NCBI GenBank assembly: GCA_002403175.1
Contig: DHHG01000162.1
Span: forward strand, 1-21,164
Direction of reading: 5' to 3'
Source: Syntrophaceae bacterium UBA4778
GTDB lineage: Bacteria; Desulfobacterota; Syntrophia; Syntrophales; UBA4778
Length of the DNA: 21,164 nucleotides
Within the stretch, counting starts at the first letter, position 1; each line of letters starts with the position of its first letter. Position numbers and translations under genes: made by a program. Positions 6,906-14,949 of this stretch are shown in pieces. Under the pieces are notes generated by a model. The model was not told where the DNA came from. It saw only the letters and a program-made list of their open reading frames with translations, and made no database searches.

Positions 6906-8252
6906 ATGGGTATTCATGATGAGAATTATCCGCTGGTAAACAATGGCGTAACGGGGAGCAGCTATGATTATATCGTAGTCGGGACCGGTCCCGGTGGCGC
7001 CACAGTAGGAAGGGACTTGGCGAAGGCCAAGAAGAAGGTCCTCTTCATTGAATGGGGAGGCTTTACGGGACCTGGCGGCGGCCAGCTCCAGGCTTTCAAA
7101 GAGATGCTCATGCCGTTTAAGTGCATGTATGTCATGCCCAAGCAGATCCTCGGTTGCGTCCGGGCCTGCACGGTAGGCGGGGCTTCGATGTTTTTCTACG
7201 GGTCATCCGTTCCGCTGCCCCTGGAGATGTTCAAGAAGCGCGGAGTCGATCTGAAGGATTCTCTGGCCGAAGTCTATAAAGATATTCCGTTTCTCAAACC
7301 CCTTCCGGAGGAAGTGCTTACTCCCATTGCAAAAGCGACCAGGGAAGCCGCCAACAGCCTGGGAGGCGTTTTCAACTGGAATCCCATCGATAAATTCATC
7401 GATGCCAAAAGAATAACGCCTGATTGGAAGTTCGGTGTAAGCGATCCGAGGGAAATCAAATGGACCTCCCATATCTGGATCAGGGAAGCCATGCAGGCAG
7501 GCGCCGCCCTGCTGACGCGCTCCAAGGTGACCAACATCCTCTTCGAAGGCAAGAGGGCTGTCGGAGTCGAATATAAAAACAAAGGGAAGATGCACAAGGC
7601 TTATGCCAACAATATTATTATTGCCGCCAGCGGAATCGGTACGCCCGTTCTTTTGAAGAAGATAGGGATGAAGAACATCGCAACCGATTTCTTCTTCGAT
7701 CCGTTTGCGACCATTACCGGCCAGCATCCGCACCTCACCAGGGTTCAGAGTGAGATACCGATGCAGTGCGGTCAGTATTTCCCGGATGACCATATCGTCA
7801 TGACAGATCTCTACATCCCCGGATATTTGATCGAGAACATGCTCCACCTCGAAGTCGGACGAGTTGATCATCTCTTTAAAATGCAGCATACCATGAATAT
7901 CATGATCAAGCTGGCGGACGAGATGAAGGGTGGATCGCTCGGTCCGGGAGGATATCCTTTCAAGTCGATGTCCAAAATCGACTGGAAGAGGATGAAGGTT
8001 GGCGTTGAGCGCGGCAAAGCGATTCTGAAAAAGGCGGGTTGCAAAGGCGTTCACGGCCTGTGGTATCTGGGCGCCCATCCGGGCGGAACGGTCAGGATTG
8101 GAAACGGTGTTGATCACAACCTCCAGACGCCTTTTGATAATCTCTATGTTTGCGACTGTTCGCTTATTCCCGAACCGTGCGGATTGCCTCCTGTGACATC
8201 GATCATCGCACTGGGGAAATATCTGAGCAAGCACCTTCTGAGCAAGAAATAA
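6906..8252 (+). CDS. GMC-family FAD oxidoreductase, short form (448 aa)
   Basis: ATG 6906 follows a strong AAAGGAGGGG. The FAD-binding Rossmann motif is DYIVVGTGPGGATVGRDLA (about 21-39), with the ribose-binding acidic residue at Glu49 (FIEWGG). The C-terminus carries the GMC signature: His391 in HPGGTVRIG, then LYVCDCSLIPEPCG and SIIALGKYLSKHL, which parallels the CDASVFP..G.NP..TI.ALA motif. GMC enzymes oxidise alcohols or related C-H bonds using FAD. It is shorter than the usual 500-600 aa. The usual G-V-N-P, which holds the second catalytic Asn or His, is G-L-P-P here (Pro at about 428). No signal peptide, so cytoplasmic. The gene directly precedes AOR and a ferredoxin, so it may supply an aldehyde or share electrons with them. 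Substrate unknown. Confidence 0.8.
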   Translation: MGIHDENYPLVNNGVTGSSYDYIVVGTGPGGATVGRDLAKAKKKVLFIEWGGFTGPGGGQLQAFKEMLMPFKCMYVMPKQILGCVRACTVGGASMFFYGSSVPLPLEMFKKRGVDLKDSLAEVYKDIPFLKPLPEEVLTPIAKATREAANSLGGVFNWNPIDKFIDAKRITPDWKFGVSDPREIKWTSHIWIREAMQAGAALLTRSKVTNILFEGKRAVGVEYKNKGKMHKAYANNIIIAASGIGTPVLLKKIGMKNIATDFFFDPFATITGQHPHLTRVQSEIPMQCGQYFPDDHIVMTDLYIPGYLIENMLHLEVGRVDHLFKMQHTMNIMIKLADEMKGGSLGPGGYPFKSMSKIDWKRMKVGVERGKAILKKAGCKGVHGLWYLGAHPGGTVRIGNGVDHNLQTPFDNLYVCDCSLIPEPCGLPPVTSIIALGKYLSKHLLSKK

Positions 8253-8266
8253 CAATAAGCAGTGTC

Positions 8267-8299
8267 GGGGGGGCAGAAAGATTGCCCCCCCCAAAAAAA
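8267..8299 (+). terminator. GC-rich hairpin after the GMC gene
   Basis: GGGGGGGCA (8267-8275) pairs with TGCCCCCCC (8283-8291) over a 7-base loop. What follows is an A-run rather than a T-run, so intrinsic termination of the + transcript is uncertain; partial attenuation between the GMC and AOR genes, or mRNA 3'-end protection, is also possible. Confidence 0.45.
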
Positions 8300-8562
8300 G
8301 ATTGGTCCCGGCATACCAATGTAGGTACTTTGGAATGGGGAATATGTTTCGGGTTTCGGCCTGTTTTTGATTTATTCATCTTTAACCCGAACCCAAAAAA
8401 CAGTTGCAAGTCCAATCAAAACTTCGGGAAGGATTCGAAATATGTTCCCTAATTCGAAGCAGGGATAGACTGAACGGATTAGATTATTGAAAAGTGCTTT
8501 AGAGGAAGATAGGAGTAATTATTAAAAAACGATAAAACCAAAAGAGGAATTCTGGAGAGAAC
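8300..8562. promoter_or_regulatory. AOR upstream region with paired TTCGAA sites
   Basis: No gene seen. ATTCGAA occurs at 8433-8439 and again at 8452-8458, 19 bases apart, and a TTCGAA also lies ahead of the GMC gene at 6867-6872. A regulator site is possible, but the same hexamer also appears by chance inside genes of the window. The region becomes AT-rich toward the AOR start, as a promoter would. Confidence 0.25.
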
Positions 8563-10524
8563 ATGAATAAAGGATACATGGGGAAGATATTATCCCTGAA
8601 TCTAAGCAAAGGCACAATTAACGAGGAAACAATAGGTGATCGTGTATACGAAGAGTACCTTTCAGGGATGGGGCTGGCGGCCCATATTCTCTATGACAGG
8701 ATCCCTGCCGGAGCTGATCCATTGGGTCCCGATAATGTACTTGGCTTTGTTACCGGCCTTCTTACCGGCACGGGGAGCCTTTTCACCGGTAGATGGACGG
8801 TCGTAGGAAAATCTCCATTGACAGGCTGCTGGGGTGATGCCAACTGCGGCGGTAATTTGTCGCCGGCGATCAAGAGAGCCGGTTACGATGGCATCTTCTT
8901 CTCCGGAATCAGTCCGAAACCGGTTTTGCTGCATATTAAAAACGGCAAGGCGGAGCTCAAGGATGCATCCCACATCTGGGGGAAAGATACCGTAGAGACG
9001 GAAGAGGCATTAAAGAAGGAATACGGCGAACATGTGGGAATAGCCACGATCGGTCCTGCAGGCGAGAACCTCTCCTTGATATCAGGCATTGCCAATGAAA
9101 GAGGACGGATGGCAGCGCGTTCGGGCCTGGGGGCGGTGATGGGCTCCAAGAAGCTGAAGGCGGTGGTGATCGAAGGGAAGAAGCGGATTCCGGTGCACGA
9201 TTCCGCGGCAATGCACCGCTTGAGCCAGAAGTGCAACAAGTGGGTCCAGTTTGATATCCCTCTGGTCCCCGGTCCTGCCCTAGGATGGGCGGGTGCCCTG
9301 CTGAGAATCCTGCCGACCGGTGTGGCTATGGACGGGTACGCGTATAAACTGATGCTGAGGAAATGGGGCACGGGCGCGATGAACCGGATGTCCGCGGAAT
9401 GGGGCGACTCTCCTATCAAGAATTGGAAGGGGAGCAACGAAGACTGGAACATGAAAAAATCAAAATCGACAGACCCCGATCTCATCAAGAAGCATGAGAC
9501 GGTGAAGTATCACTGCTACTCGTGTCCGCTGGGATGCGGCGGCATTTGCAAATTTGACGGGAAGTTCGGAGAGACGCACAAGCCGGAATACGAGACGATT
9601 TTGGCTTTGGGTGGTTTGCTTCTGAACCAGGATACAAACAGCCTCTTTTATCTGAATGAGCTTCTGAACAGAGCAGGCATGGATACAATATCGGCCGGAG
9701 CGGCGGCAGCTTTCGCCATGGAATGCTATGAGAAAAAGATCCTGACCAAAGAGGATACCGGCGGAATCGATCTGACCTGGGGGAATACCAAGGGGATCAT
9801 AGAGTTGATCCACAAGATGGTTACCCGCGAAGGAGTGGGAGACCTGCTGGCCGACGGCGTGAAAGTAGCGTCGCGCAAAATCGGCAAGGGCTCTTCTGAA
9901 TTTGCCGTTCATGCAGGCGGTCAGGAGCCTGCCATGCACGACAGCCGGATGGATCCGGGCTTTGCGGTGCACTACTCGGTGGAGCCTTCACCGGGGCGGC
10001 ATACGATAGGCGCCCAGCTCTATTATGAAATGTTTCGGCTTTGGACAACCATCGACGGGATACCGAAAAGATTTTCCTTCCAGCCCTATACCAAGAACGG
10101 CAGATATAAAGTCACCAAGGAACGTGCCCTGGAATCGGCGCTGTGCAGCAAATACATGAATATCGTGAACAGCGTGGGCATGTGTTTGTTCGGCGCCTTT
10201 TTGGGCAGCTCGCGAACACCGATCTTTTCCTGGCTCAATGCGGCTACGGGCTGGAACAAAACACCCGAAGAGTACATGAAAATCGGCGAGCGCATCCAGA
10301 CGTTGAAGCAGGCCTTCAATATCAAACACGGAATTGATCCATGGGCGAACAAAATCACGGATCGTGCGCTTGGAAGAACGCCAATGCAGCGTGGCGCCAA
10401 CAAGGGCAGATCGGTGGAAGTTGAGCAGATGATGAGCGATTACTGGGATCAGTTCGGCTGGGATCCTAAAACAGGGAAACCGACTGAAGAAGGCATGAAG
10501 AAACTTGGTATATACAGAATATAA
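8563..10524 (+). CDS. Aldehyde:ferredoxin oxidoreductase family protein (W/Mo bis-pterin), 653 aa
   Basis: ATG 8563 follows GGAGAG. Full-length AOR: an N-terminal pterin-binding domain with YLSGMGLAAHILYDR and PLTGCWGDANCGG, a domain with RSGLGAVMGSKKLKAVV (186-202), the [4Fe-4S] motif CYSCPLGC (Cys318, 321, 325), KPEYET (340-345), GMDTISAG (372-379), GGQEPAMHDSR (452-462) and the fourth Cys at 541 in SVGMC. The family oxidises aldehydes to acids and reduces ferredoxin; some relatives, such as BamB, reduce benzoyl-CoA. The D-x-x-G-L-C pterin motif reads N-x-x-G-M-C here (Asn536). A ferredoxin gene follows after 16 bases, as a BamB-BamC or AOR-ferredoxin pair would. The PEYET and DTISAG segments look closer to ordinary AORs than to BamB. 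Cytoplasmic. Confidence 0.9.
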   Translation: MNKGYMGKILSLNLSKGTINEETIGDRVYEEYLSGMGLAAHILYDRIPAGADPLGPDNVLGFVTGLLTGTGSLFTGRWTVVGKSPLTGCWGDANCGGNLSPAIKRAGYDGIFFSGISPKPVLLHIKNGKAELKDASHIWGKDTVETEEALKKEYGEHVGIATIGPAGENLSLISGIANERGRMAARSGLGAVMGSKKLKAVVIEGKKRIPVHDSAAMHRLSQKCNKWVQFDIPLVPGPALGWAGALLRILPTGVAMDGYAYKLMLRKWGTGAMNRMSAEWGDSPIKNWKGSNEDWNMKKSKSTDPDLIKKHETVKYHCYSCPLGCGGICKFDGKFGETHKPEYETILALGGLLLNQDTNSLFYLNELLNRAGMDTISAGAAAAFAMECYEKKILTKEDTGGIDLTWGNTKGIIELIHKMVTREGVGDLLADGVKVASRKIGKGSSEFAVHAGGQEPAMHDSRMDPGFAVHYSVEPSPGRHTIGAQLYYEMFRLWTTIDGIPKRFSFQPYTKNGRYKVTKERALESALCSKYMNIVNSVGMCLFGAFLGSSRTPIFSWLNAATGWNKTPEEYMKIGERIQTLKQAFNIKHGIDPWANKITDRALGRTPMQRGANKGRSVEVEQMMSDYWDQFGWDPKTGKPTEEGMKKLGIYRI

Positions 10525-10540
10525 GGAAAGGAAGAAAACG

Positions 10541-10987
10541 ATGGCATACGTCATTACAGATAAGTGCAATGGATGTACCGCATGCAGCAAACTTTGCCCG
10601 GTAGAGGCCATACGTGGGGAACGGAAACAGCAGCATGAGATTAATGCGGGGCACTGTATAGAATGCGGCGTATGCGGGAAGGTGTGCGCGCAGGGTGCAA
10701 TCCTGGACGGCTGCGGAGTTGCGACTGCTTTTGAGAAACGGACCCAGTGGTCGAAACCCTCGTTCGAACATAAGAAGTGCATGTCCTGTACAATATGCGT
10801 GGATTCATGCCCTGTAAGCTGTATCGGGATGTCGGCTCCGCAAAATGGGAAAAAGGGGCAACACGAATTTCCATTTCTCAAGAATGATAAAGCCTGTATT
10901 GGGTGCGGCTTCTGCTCCAGTGAGTGCCCGGTAGATGCGATCGCTATGCATAGACCTGTCTCGTCGGGAGAAAAAGCTGCCCAATGA
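10541..10987 (+). CDS. Four-cluster ferredoxin-type electron carrier, 148 aa
   Basis: The start is set at ATG 10541, preceded by AAGGAAAGGAAG, because the frame extends into the AOR stop region only artificially. Four CxxCxxCxxxC motifs bind four [4Fe-4S] clusters: C9/12/15/19, C39/42/45/49, C80/83/86/90 and C119/122/125/129. The motifs come in two pairs separated by a 30-residue linker (51-79). No signal peptide or membrane segment, so it is soluble and cytoplasmic. The gene lies 16 bases after AOR and is the last gene before a strong hairpin, so it is the likely electron-transfer subunit of AOR, comparable in position and cluster content to the BamC type. It could hand electrons to the upstream ATPase activators, but that link is inferred. 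Confidence 0.9.
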   Translation: MAYVITDKCNGCTACSKLCPVEAIRGERKQQHEINAGHCIECGVCGKVCAQGAILDGCGVATAFEKRTQWSKPSFEHKKCMSCTICVDSCPVSCIGMSAPQNGKKGQHEFPFLKNDKACIGCGFCSSECPVDAIAMHRPVSSGEKAAQ

Positions 10988-11011
10988 AATAATATTCTAC
11001 TATATAGATCT

Positions 11012-11048
11012 GAGAGGGGGACGGGGCTGTCCCCCTCTCTCATTTTGC
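11012..11048 (+). terminator. Terminator of the AOR-ferredoxin transcript
   Basis: A perfect 11-bp stem, GAGAGGGGGAC with GTCCCCCTCTC and a 6-base loop, is followed by TCATTTT. It is 24 bases after the ferredoxin stop and ends the + strand block. Confidence 0.7.
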
Positions 11049-11210
11049 ACTGAGATGTAATTAATAGATTACCAAGCTGTTTTAAAGAAATTCTACTGGA
11101 ACTCGATCATAAAAACCGGGACCGGTGAGAAGATCGATTGTTAAAATCAGCTACCTGCTGCTTGCGGATGTCTTTTGGCATGTCCGGAGGGAGCGTACCC
11201 TTACAATACG

Positions 11211-11825
11211 TTACAATGAGAGACCAAGCGCTGAGAGTTCGGCGCGGGTTGTCCGGTAATCCTGGTGAATGATCCCTTTGATCCCAAGGCTTTGCGCAAC
11301 ATCGACGAACATTGCACGGTCTTCTATGTATACTGCCTTGTCCGCAGGTATCTGCGCAATATCGAGAGCTATTTTAAAAATGTCTACATCTGGTTTACGG
11401 ATATGAACAAAGGACGAAACCACAAAGAAATCTATAAAGGACCCGAGTTCGAATTTCCCGATGCGGTATGTAGTCAATTCACGTCCCTCATTGCTGATAA
11501 CGGCCAGCTTCAAATGGTACTTTCTTTTTAAATTGCAAGCCAAATTAATCATATCGGGAAAGGGTTTTGATTGTGCATACATAAATTCGATAAATTCCTC
11601 CTTTGTAAATGCCCGTTCCTCATAGAAAAGAATTCTGTTCAGATACTCATCCAGGCTCAACTTCCCTTCCTCGTAAGTATCAAATGTCAAATGATGACGC
11701 TCGTCCATTTCAGCATAATTGAAATGGAAAGTATCCGCGGCCGCTCGACGCATTTTGCGGTCCCATCCGTTCGTCAGCAATACGTTGCCAATATCCAGAA
11801 AAAGTGCTTTTATGTCATGAATCAT
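11211..11825 (-). CDS. HAD-superfamily hydrolase (phosphatase-like), 204 aa
   Basis: Haloacid dehalogenase fold with a helical cap. Motif I is FLDIGNVL, with nucleophile Asp11; the second Asp of DxD is Gly here, as in several HAD-IA phosphatases. Motif II is the Ser in VISNEG, motif III is the Lys in RKPD, and motif IV is YIEDRAMFVD. Such enzymes dephosphorylate small metabolites; some have other leaving groups. The start at 11825 has AAGG upstream on the minus strand. The gene faces the AOR-ferredoxin block tail to tail, so it is a separate transcription unit. No substrate can be read from the sequence. Confidence 0.85.
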   Translation of the reverse strand: MIHDIKALFLDIGNVLLTNGWDRKMRRAAADTFHFNYAEMDERHHLTFDTYEEGKLSLDEYLNRILFYEERAFTKEEFIEFMYAQSKPFPDMINLACNLKRKYHLKLAVISNEGRELTTYRIGKFELGSFIDFFVVSSFVHIRKPDVDIFKIALDIAQIPADKAVYIEDRAMFVDVAQSLGIKGIIHQDYRTTRAELSALGLSL

Positions 11826-12337
11826 GGCCTTGAACCAATCGCTTCAGTACGTCACAAATTTTCTTTATGTGCTGATTAAAAATCATCCCAGTGGACTCGC
11901 ATGTATCGTTCATAAGGAATCCATAACACCGGGCCTGAAAAGGAGATTCAGGAATAGAATATGGGAATTATGCTGATATTAATCCGCTTTCAATTTTAGC
12001 TTAGCAGATGTTTATTCGGCTTACAAATATTCATGTTTTCCTTAGGGCGTTTTTTTCTAAATGGGAATAAGCCTCTCTACCCTTTTTAAAGGTACCGTTT
12101 CCTTATCCAAAATTCGAATCGGAAAGTGCTGCAATAAAATTCTTACCAATCGCTCTTAGATTGTGATATCAGACCGGCTATGCATTTTAAAAGGCTGATC
12201 CGCGCCTCACAGGTGATAAGGGCTTCCCTGAAATGTACATCGATGTGCTATGGTCAATTTAAGTTTGAGCCAAGCGCCTGTATACTAAATTTTTTTTGAG
12301 ACGCAAGGCCGGTCAACATTGGAGAGGAATTTGTAAT
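11826..12337. promoter_or_regulatory. Divergent intergenic region, no gene seen
   Basis: About 500 bases separate the leftward HAD gene and the rightward MltA gene. The stretch is AT-rich with short T-runs and no long open frame of convincing composition. A -10-like TATACT at 12281-12286, 10 bases before the T-run and about 50 bases ahead of the MltA start, is a candidate promoter element with only a weak -35 (TTTAAG). Confidence 0.3.
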
Positions 12338-13606
12338 ATGAAGAAAAGAATCTTTCCGGCAATCGGGCTAATAATCACGATTTTAATAATCGGCTGCCAT
12401 AAATCTCAAACACTGGTACAGACCGATCTTCCGCTTCCGGAAACAAAGATGGAAAAGTACTTAAGACAGCTGCCACCGGGAGAACTCGCCCTGCGTAAAA
12501 TTACCGATCCTGCCGAGATACCTGACTTTACCGGGGCCTGCAATGATCTATCCAATCTTAGGACGGCCATCATCAACAGTTTGGATTATCTTAAAAAGCC
12601 GTCCAGCAAGCAGTTCTATCCATATGGGGAGATCAACCACAAACAGGTGGAAGATAGCCTGAATGCGTTTTTAAAGCTGATCGATTCCGGATATAAAGGC
12701 GCTCAGCTCAATGCCCTCATCCGTGAACGGTTTGACATCTATCTTTCTGTAGGCTGTGACAATAAGGGAACCGTTCTCTTCACCGGCTACTATACCCCTA
12801 TATTTGAAGGCTCTACACAAGCTGGAGGGCGTTTTAAATACCCTCTGTATGGTCAACCAGAAGATCTTGTGAAAAACTCTGAAGGCACGACTCTCGGCAG
12901 ACGTGTCGGCGACAACATCGTTCCTTATCCGCCTCGTGCCGAGATAGAAAAATCGGGGATATTAAAAGGCAAAGAGATTATTTGGCTGAGCGATCCCTTC
13001 GAGGCCTATATCGCGCACGTGCAGGGGTCGGCCAAAATCCGGCAGTCCGACGGCTCGATTATCGGAATCGGTTATGTCGCAAATAGCGGTCACGAATATA
13101 AGAGCATCGCCCAGAGAATGCTGGATGATGGGAAAATCTCACGAGACCAAATGAGCCTCTCCTCCATGATCGCATATTTCAAGTCACACCCGGACGAGGT
13201 ACCCGAATACACCAGGATGAATCCGCGGTTTGTTTTCTTTCACAGGACGGATGGCCAGCCGCGAGGAAGCCTTAATGAACCGGTGACAACACTGCGTACC
13301 ATAGCCACCGACAAATCCATCTTTCCACGCGCATCCCTGGCATTTATCTCCACAACCTTGCCGCGAACGAGCGGCGGCAGTCTGATTCAGTCCCAATACT
13401 CGGGTTTTACTTTAGACCAGGATACCGGCGGGGCAATTCGAGCTCCCGGCCGTTGCGATGTCTATATGGGGCAAGGCGATACTGCAGGGGAAATGGCGGG
13501 ACAGACGTTCAGAGAAGGCCGGCTGTATTATCTCTTCATAAAGCCGGAATATCAAAATGCCATGACGGTAAAATTACCCGATAAGAAGAAGTCGAAACAG
13601 AAATAA
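12338..13606 (+). CDS. mltA: Membrane-bound lytic murein transglycosylase A (MltA), lipoprotein, 422 aa
   Basis: The start is set at ATG 12338, after GGAGAGG, because it begins a lipoprotein signal MKKRIFPAIG with the lipobox I-I-G-C at Cys20; the frame is open from 12296 but that would bury the signal. MltA cleaves the glycan strands of peptidoglycan and forms 1,6-anhydro ends, anchored to the outer membrane. The MltA domain is visible in FTGYYTPIFEGS, and the C-terminal 3D domain in DTGGAI (Asp362, the catalytic acid by analogy with E. coli MltA), followed by CDVYMGQGD. The C-terminus is lysine-rich. The SemiSWEET gene follows about 20-50 bases later and may share the transcript. Confidence 0.88.
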   Translation: MKKRIFPAIGLIITILIIGCHKSQTLVQTDLPLPETKMEKYLRQLPPGELALRKITDPAEIPDFTGACNDLSNLRTAIINSLDYLKKPSSKQFYPYGEINHKQVEDSLNAFLKLIDSGYKGAQLNALIRERFDIYLSVGCDNKGTVLFTGYYTPIFEGSTQAGGRFKYPLYGQPEDLVKNSEGTTLGRRVGDNIVPYPPRAEIEKSGILKGKEIIWLSDPFEAYIAHVQGSAKIRQSDGSIIGIGYVANSGHEYKSIAQRMLDDGKISRDQMSLSSMIAYFKSHPDEVPEYTRMNPRFVFFHRTDGQPRGSLNEPVTTLRTIATDKSIFPRASLAFISTTLPRTSGGSLIQSQYSGFTLDQDTGGAIRAPGRCDVYMGQGDTAGEMAGQTFREGRLYYLFIKPEYQNAMTVKLPDKKKSKQK

Positions 13607-13626
13607 AGATCAAGAAGAGGAACACA

Positions 13627-13914
13627 GTGCCACTGGTTAATGATGGGAGAGAACACTTGGATTGGAAAGAACTGATCGGATTTATCGGAGGACTCTTAAC
13701 GACAATGGGAATGGTTCCGCAGGTTTTGCGGCTTTTCAAACTCAAGAGCGCTCATGAGATAAGTTTGACATTCAGCTTGCTTTACGGAATCGGCATCTCA
13801 TTCTGGCTGGCCTATGGAATTCTGAATGGGCTACTATCCGTTATTATTTGGAATAGCCTGGCACTGGCTCTGGGCTGCGGGATGATCTATGCCAAACTAA
13901 AGTGGGGAAGATAG
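13627..13914 (+). CDS. SemiSWEET / PQ-loop sugar transporter, 85-95 aa
   Basis: The three-helix protein holds the PQ-loop motif GMVPQVLRLFKLKSAHEIS, then two more helices (SLLYGIGISFWLAYGIL and a C-terminal one). SemiSWEETs work as inner-membrane dimers that let sugars pass down a gradient. The start is uncertain: GTG at 13627 follows AGAGGA, while TTG at 13657 (MDWKELIGF) follows GGGAGAG at five bases and gives the more usual length. Substrate unknown. Confidence 0.85.
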   Translation: MPLVNDGREHLDWKELIGFIGGLLTTMGMVPQVLRLFKLKSAHEISLTFSLLYGIGISFWLAYGILNGLLSVIIWNSLALALGCGMIYAKLKWGR

Positions 13915-14022
13915 AACAGATAACGTGAATTGATATAAATGTCATCCGAGAAGGGGACCGCGTTTTAAGAGGACGGGTTCACCTTTGAAGGAGAGGTTTT
14001 CAGATATAATAAGGAGACTCAA

Positions 14023-14799
14023 ATGACTTACGAAACAATTCGTTTTGAAAGGCACGGGGCGGTCGGCATACTAACCCTGAATCGCCCTGAGATGATCAAT
14101 GCCATTAACCGGAAAATGACCGAAGAACTCATCGACCTCTGGCAGCAACTTCACACCGATTATGAAACGCGGGTTATCGTCCTGCGCGGCGAAGGAGATC
14201 GCGGTTTTTCTTCCGGTCTCGATCTCAAGGATTTGCAATCCATGTATAAAGAATCCCAAGAAATGACCGCCGAGCACAGCTATCAGTTTCAGAGGAGGCT
14301 ATCGCTGATATTCCGTCTGATGCGCTCCGCGCCTCAGCCAATTATTGCAGCCATTCACGGGGCGGCTGTCGGCGGCGGGCTTTCATTTTCCTACACTTCG
14401 GATATTCGCCTTGCCTGCAATGATGCTTTCTTCGGGGCCCAATTCATTAACGTGGGGGTCGGTGGCGCCGATATGGGCACAAGCTTTTTCCTCTGGCGCA
14501 TTGTCGGCTGGGGAAAGGCGGCAGAGATGTTGCTGACGGGCGACAAAGTACCGGCTGATGAGGCATTGCGTATCGGACTGATCAATCACCTCTATCCCAA
14601 TAAGGAAGAGCTTTTTTCCGCAGCCATGAAAATGGCGACCACAATGGCCTCGAAAAACCAATTTGCACTGCAGCTCACAAAAAGCGCGCTCAATATGGCT
14701 TTGAATGGATTGAATTACGAGGACGCGGTCAGAATGGAAGATCGCGGCCAGACAATGCTGGCCATGGCCTTTGGTATCAATACTACCATTCAAAAATGA
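14023..14799 (+). CDS. Enoyl-CoA hydratase/isomerase (crotonase) family protein, 258 aa
   Basis: ATG 14023 follows AAGGAG. Crotonase fold: the first oxyanion-hole segment FSSGLDLKDL (62-71) and the second HGAAVGGG (112-119). The enzymes bind acyl-CoA and add water, shift double bonds or open rings. Aligned with rat hydratase, the positions of the two catalytic Glu read Ser121 and Phe141. The remaining acid is Asp150 in GGADMGTS, which matches the third catalytic Asp of dienoyl-CoA isomerases. So a hydratase activity of the standard kind is unlikely; an isomerase or other reaction is more plausible. A dienoyl-CoA step after ring reduction is conceivable but the gene is over 3 kb away from the reductase block, beyond a HAD gene on the other strand. 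Confidence 0.85.
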   Translation: MTYETIRFERHGAVGILTLNRPEMINAINRKMTEELIDLWQQLHTDYETRVIVLRGEGDRGFSSGLDLKDLQSMYKESQEMTAEHSYQFQRRLSLIFRLMRSAPQPIIAAIHGAAVGGGLSFSYTSDIRLACNDAFFGAQFINVGVGGADMGTSFFLWRIVGWGKAAEMLLTGDKVPADEALRIGLINHLYPNKEELFSAAMKMATTMASKNQFALQLTKSALNMALNGLNYEDAVRMEDRGQTMLAMAFGINTTIQK

Positions 14800-14913
14800 A
14801 GCGGATTCGAGCTTTAAGGAAGGGTTTGAATGGTTCATTCGCTTACACTGCAGCAAGCTGCAAGCAATATACTCGCTACCGTATTCAGATAAAGATCTCA
14901 ACCGGCATTTCTT

Positions 14914-14949
14914 ACCGGATCTTACTTGAGTATCAGCTCCGGTTTTTTA
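14914..14949 (+). terminator. Possible terminator between the converging crotonase and cysE genes
   Basis: ACCGGA (14914-14919) and TCCGGT (14938-14943) form a 6-bp stem with an 18-base loop, followed by TTTTT. It overlaps the end of the leftward cysE gene. Confidence 0.4.

Noticed and set aside
7203..8294. A 363-codon minus-strand open frame opposite the GMC gene
   Set aside because: It mirrors a gene with clear FAD and GMC motifs, and the translation shows no family signature.
8563..10524. Assigning AOR as BamB, the class II benzoyl-CoA reductase
   Set aside because: Length and the ferredoxin partner fit, but the PEYET, DTISAG and GQEPAMHD segments look like ordinary AORs, and no other bam genes are present.
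9988..11043. A 351-codon minus-strand open frame opposite AOR and the ferredoxin
   Set aside because: It runs through the terminator and two well-supported genes, with Cys/His-rich, low-sense translation.
11211..11825. Calling the HAD protein a specific phosphatase such as YihX
   Set aside because: Motifs show only the superfamily; substrate cannot be read from the sequence.
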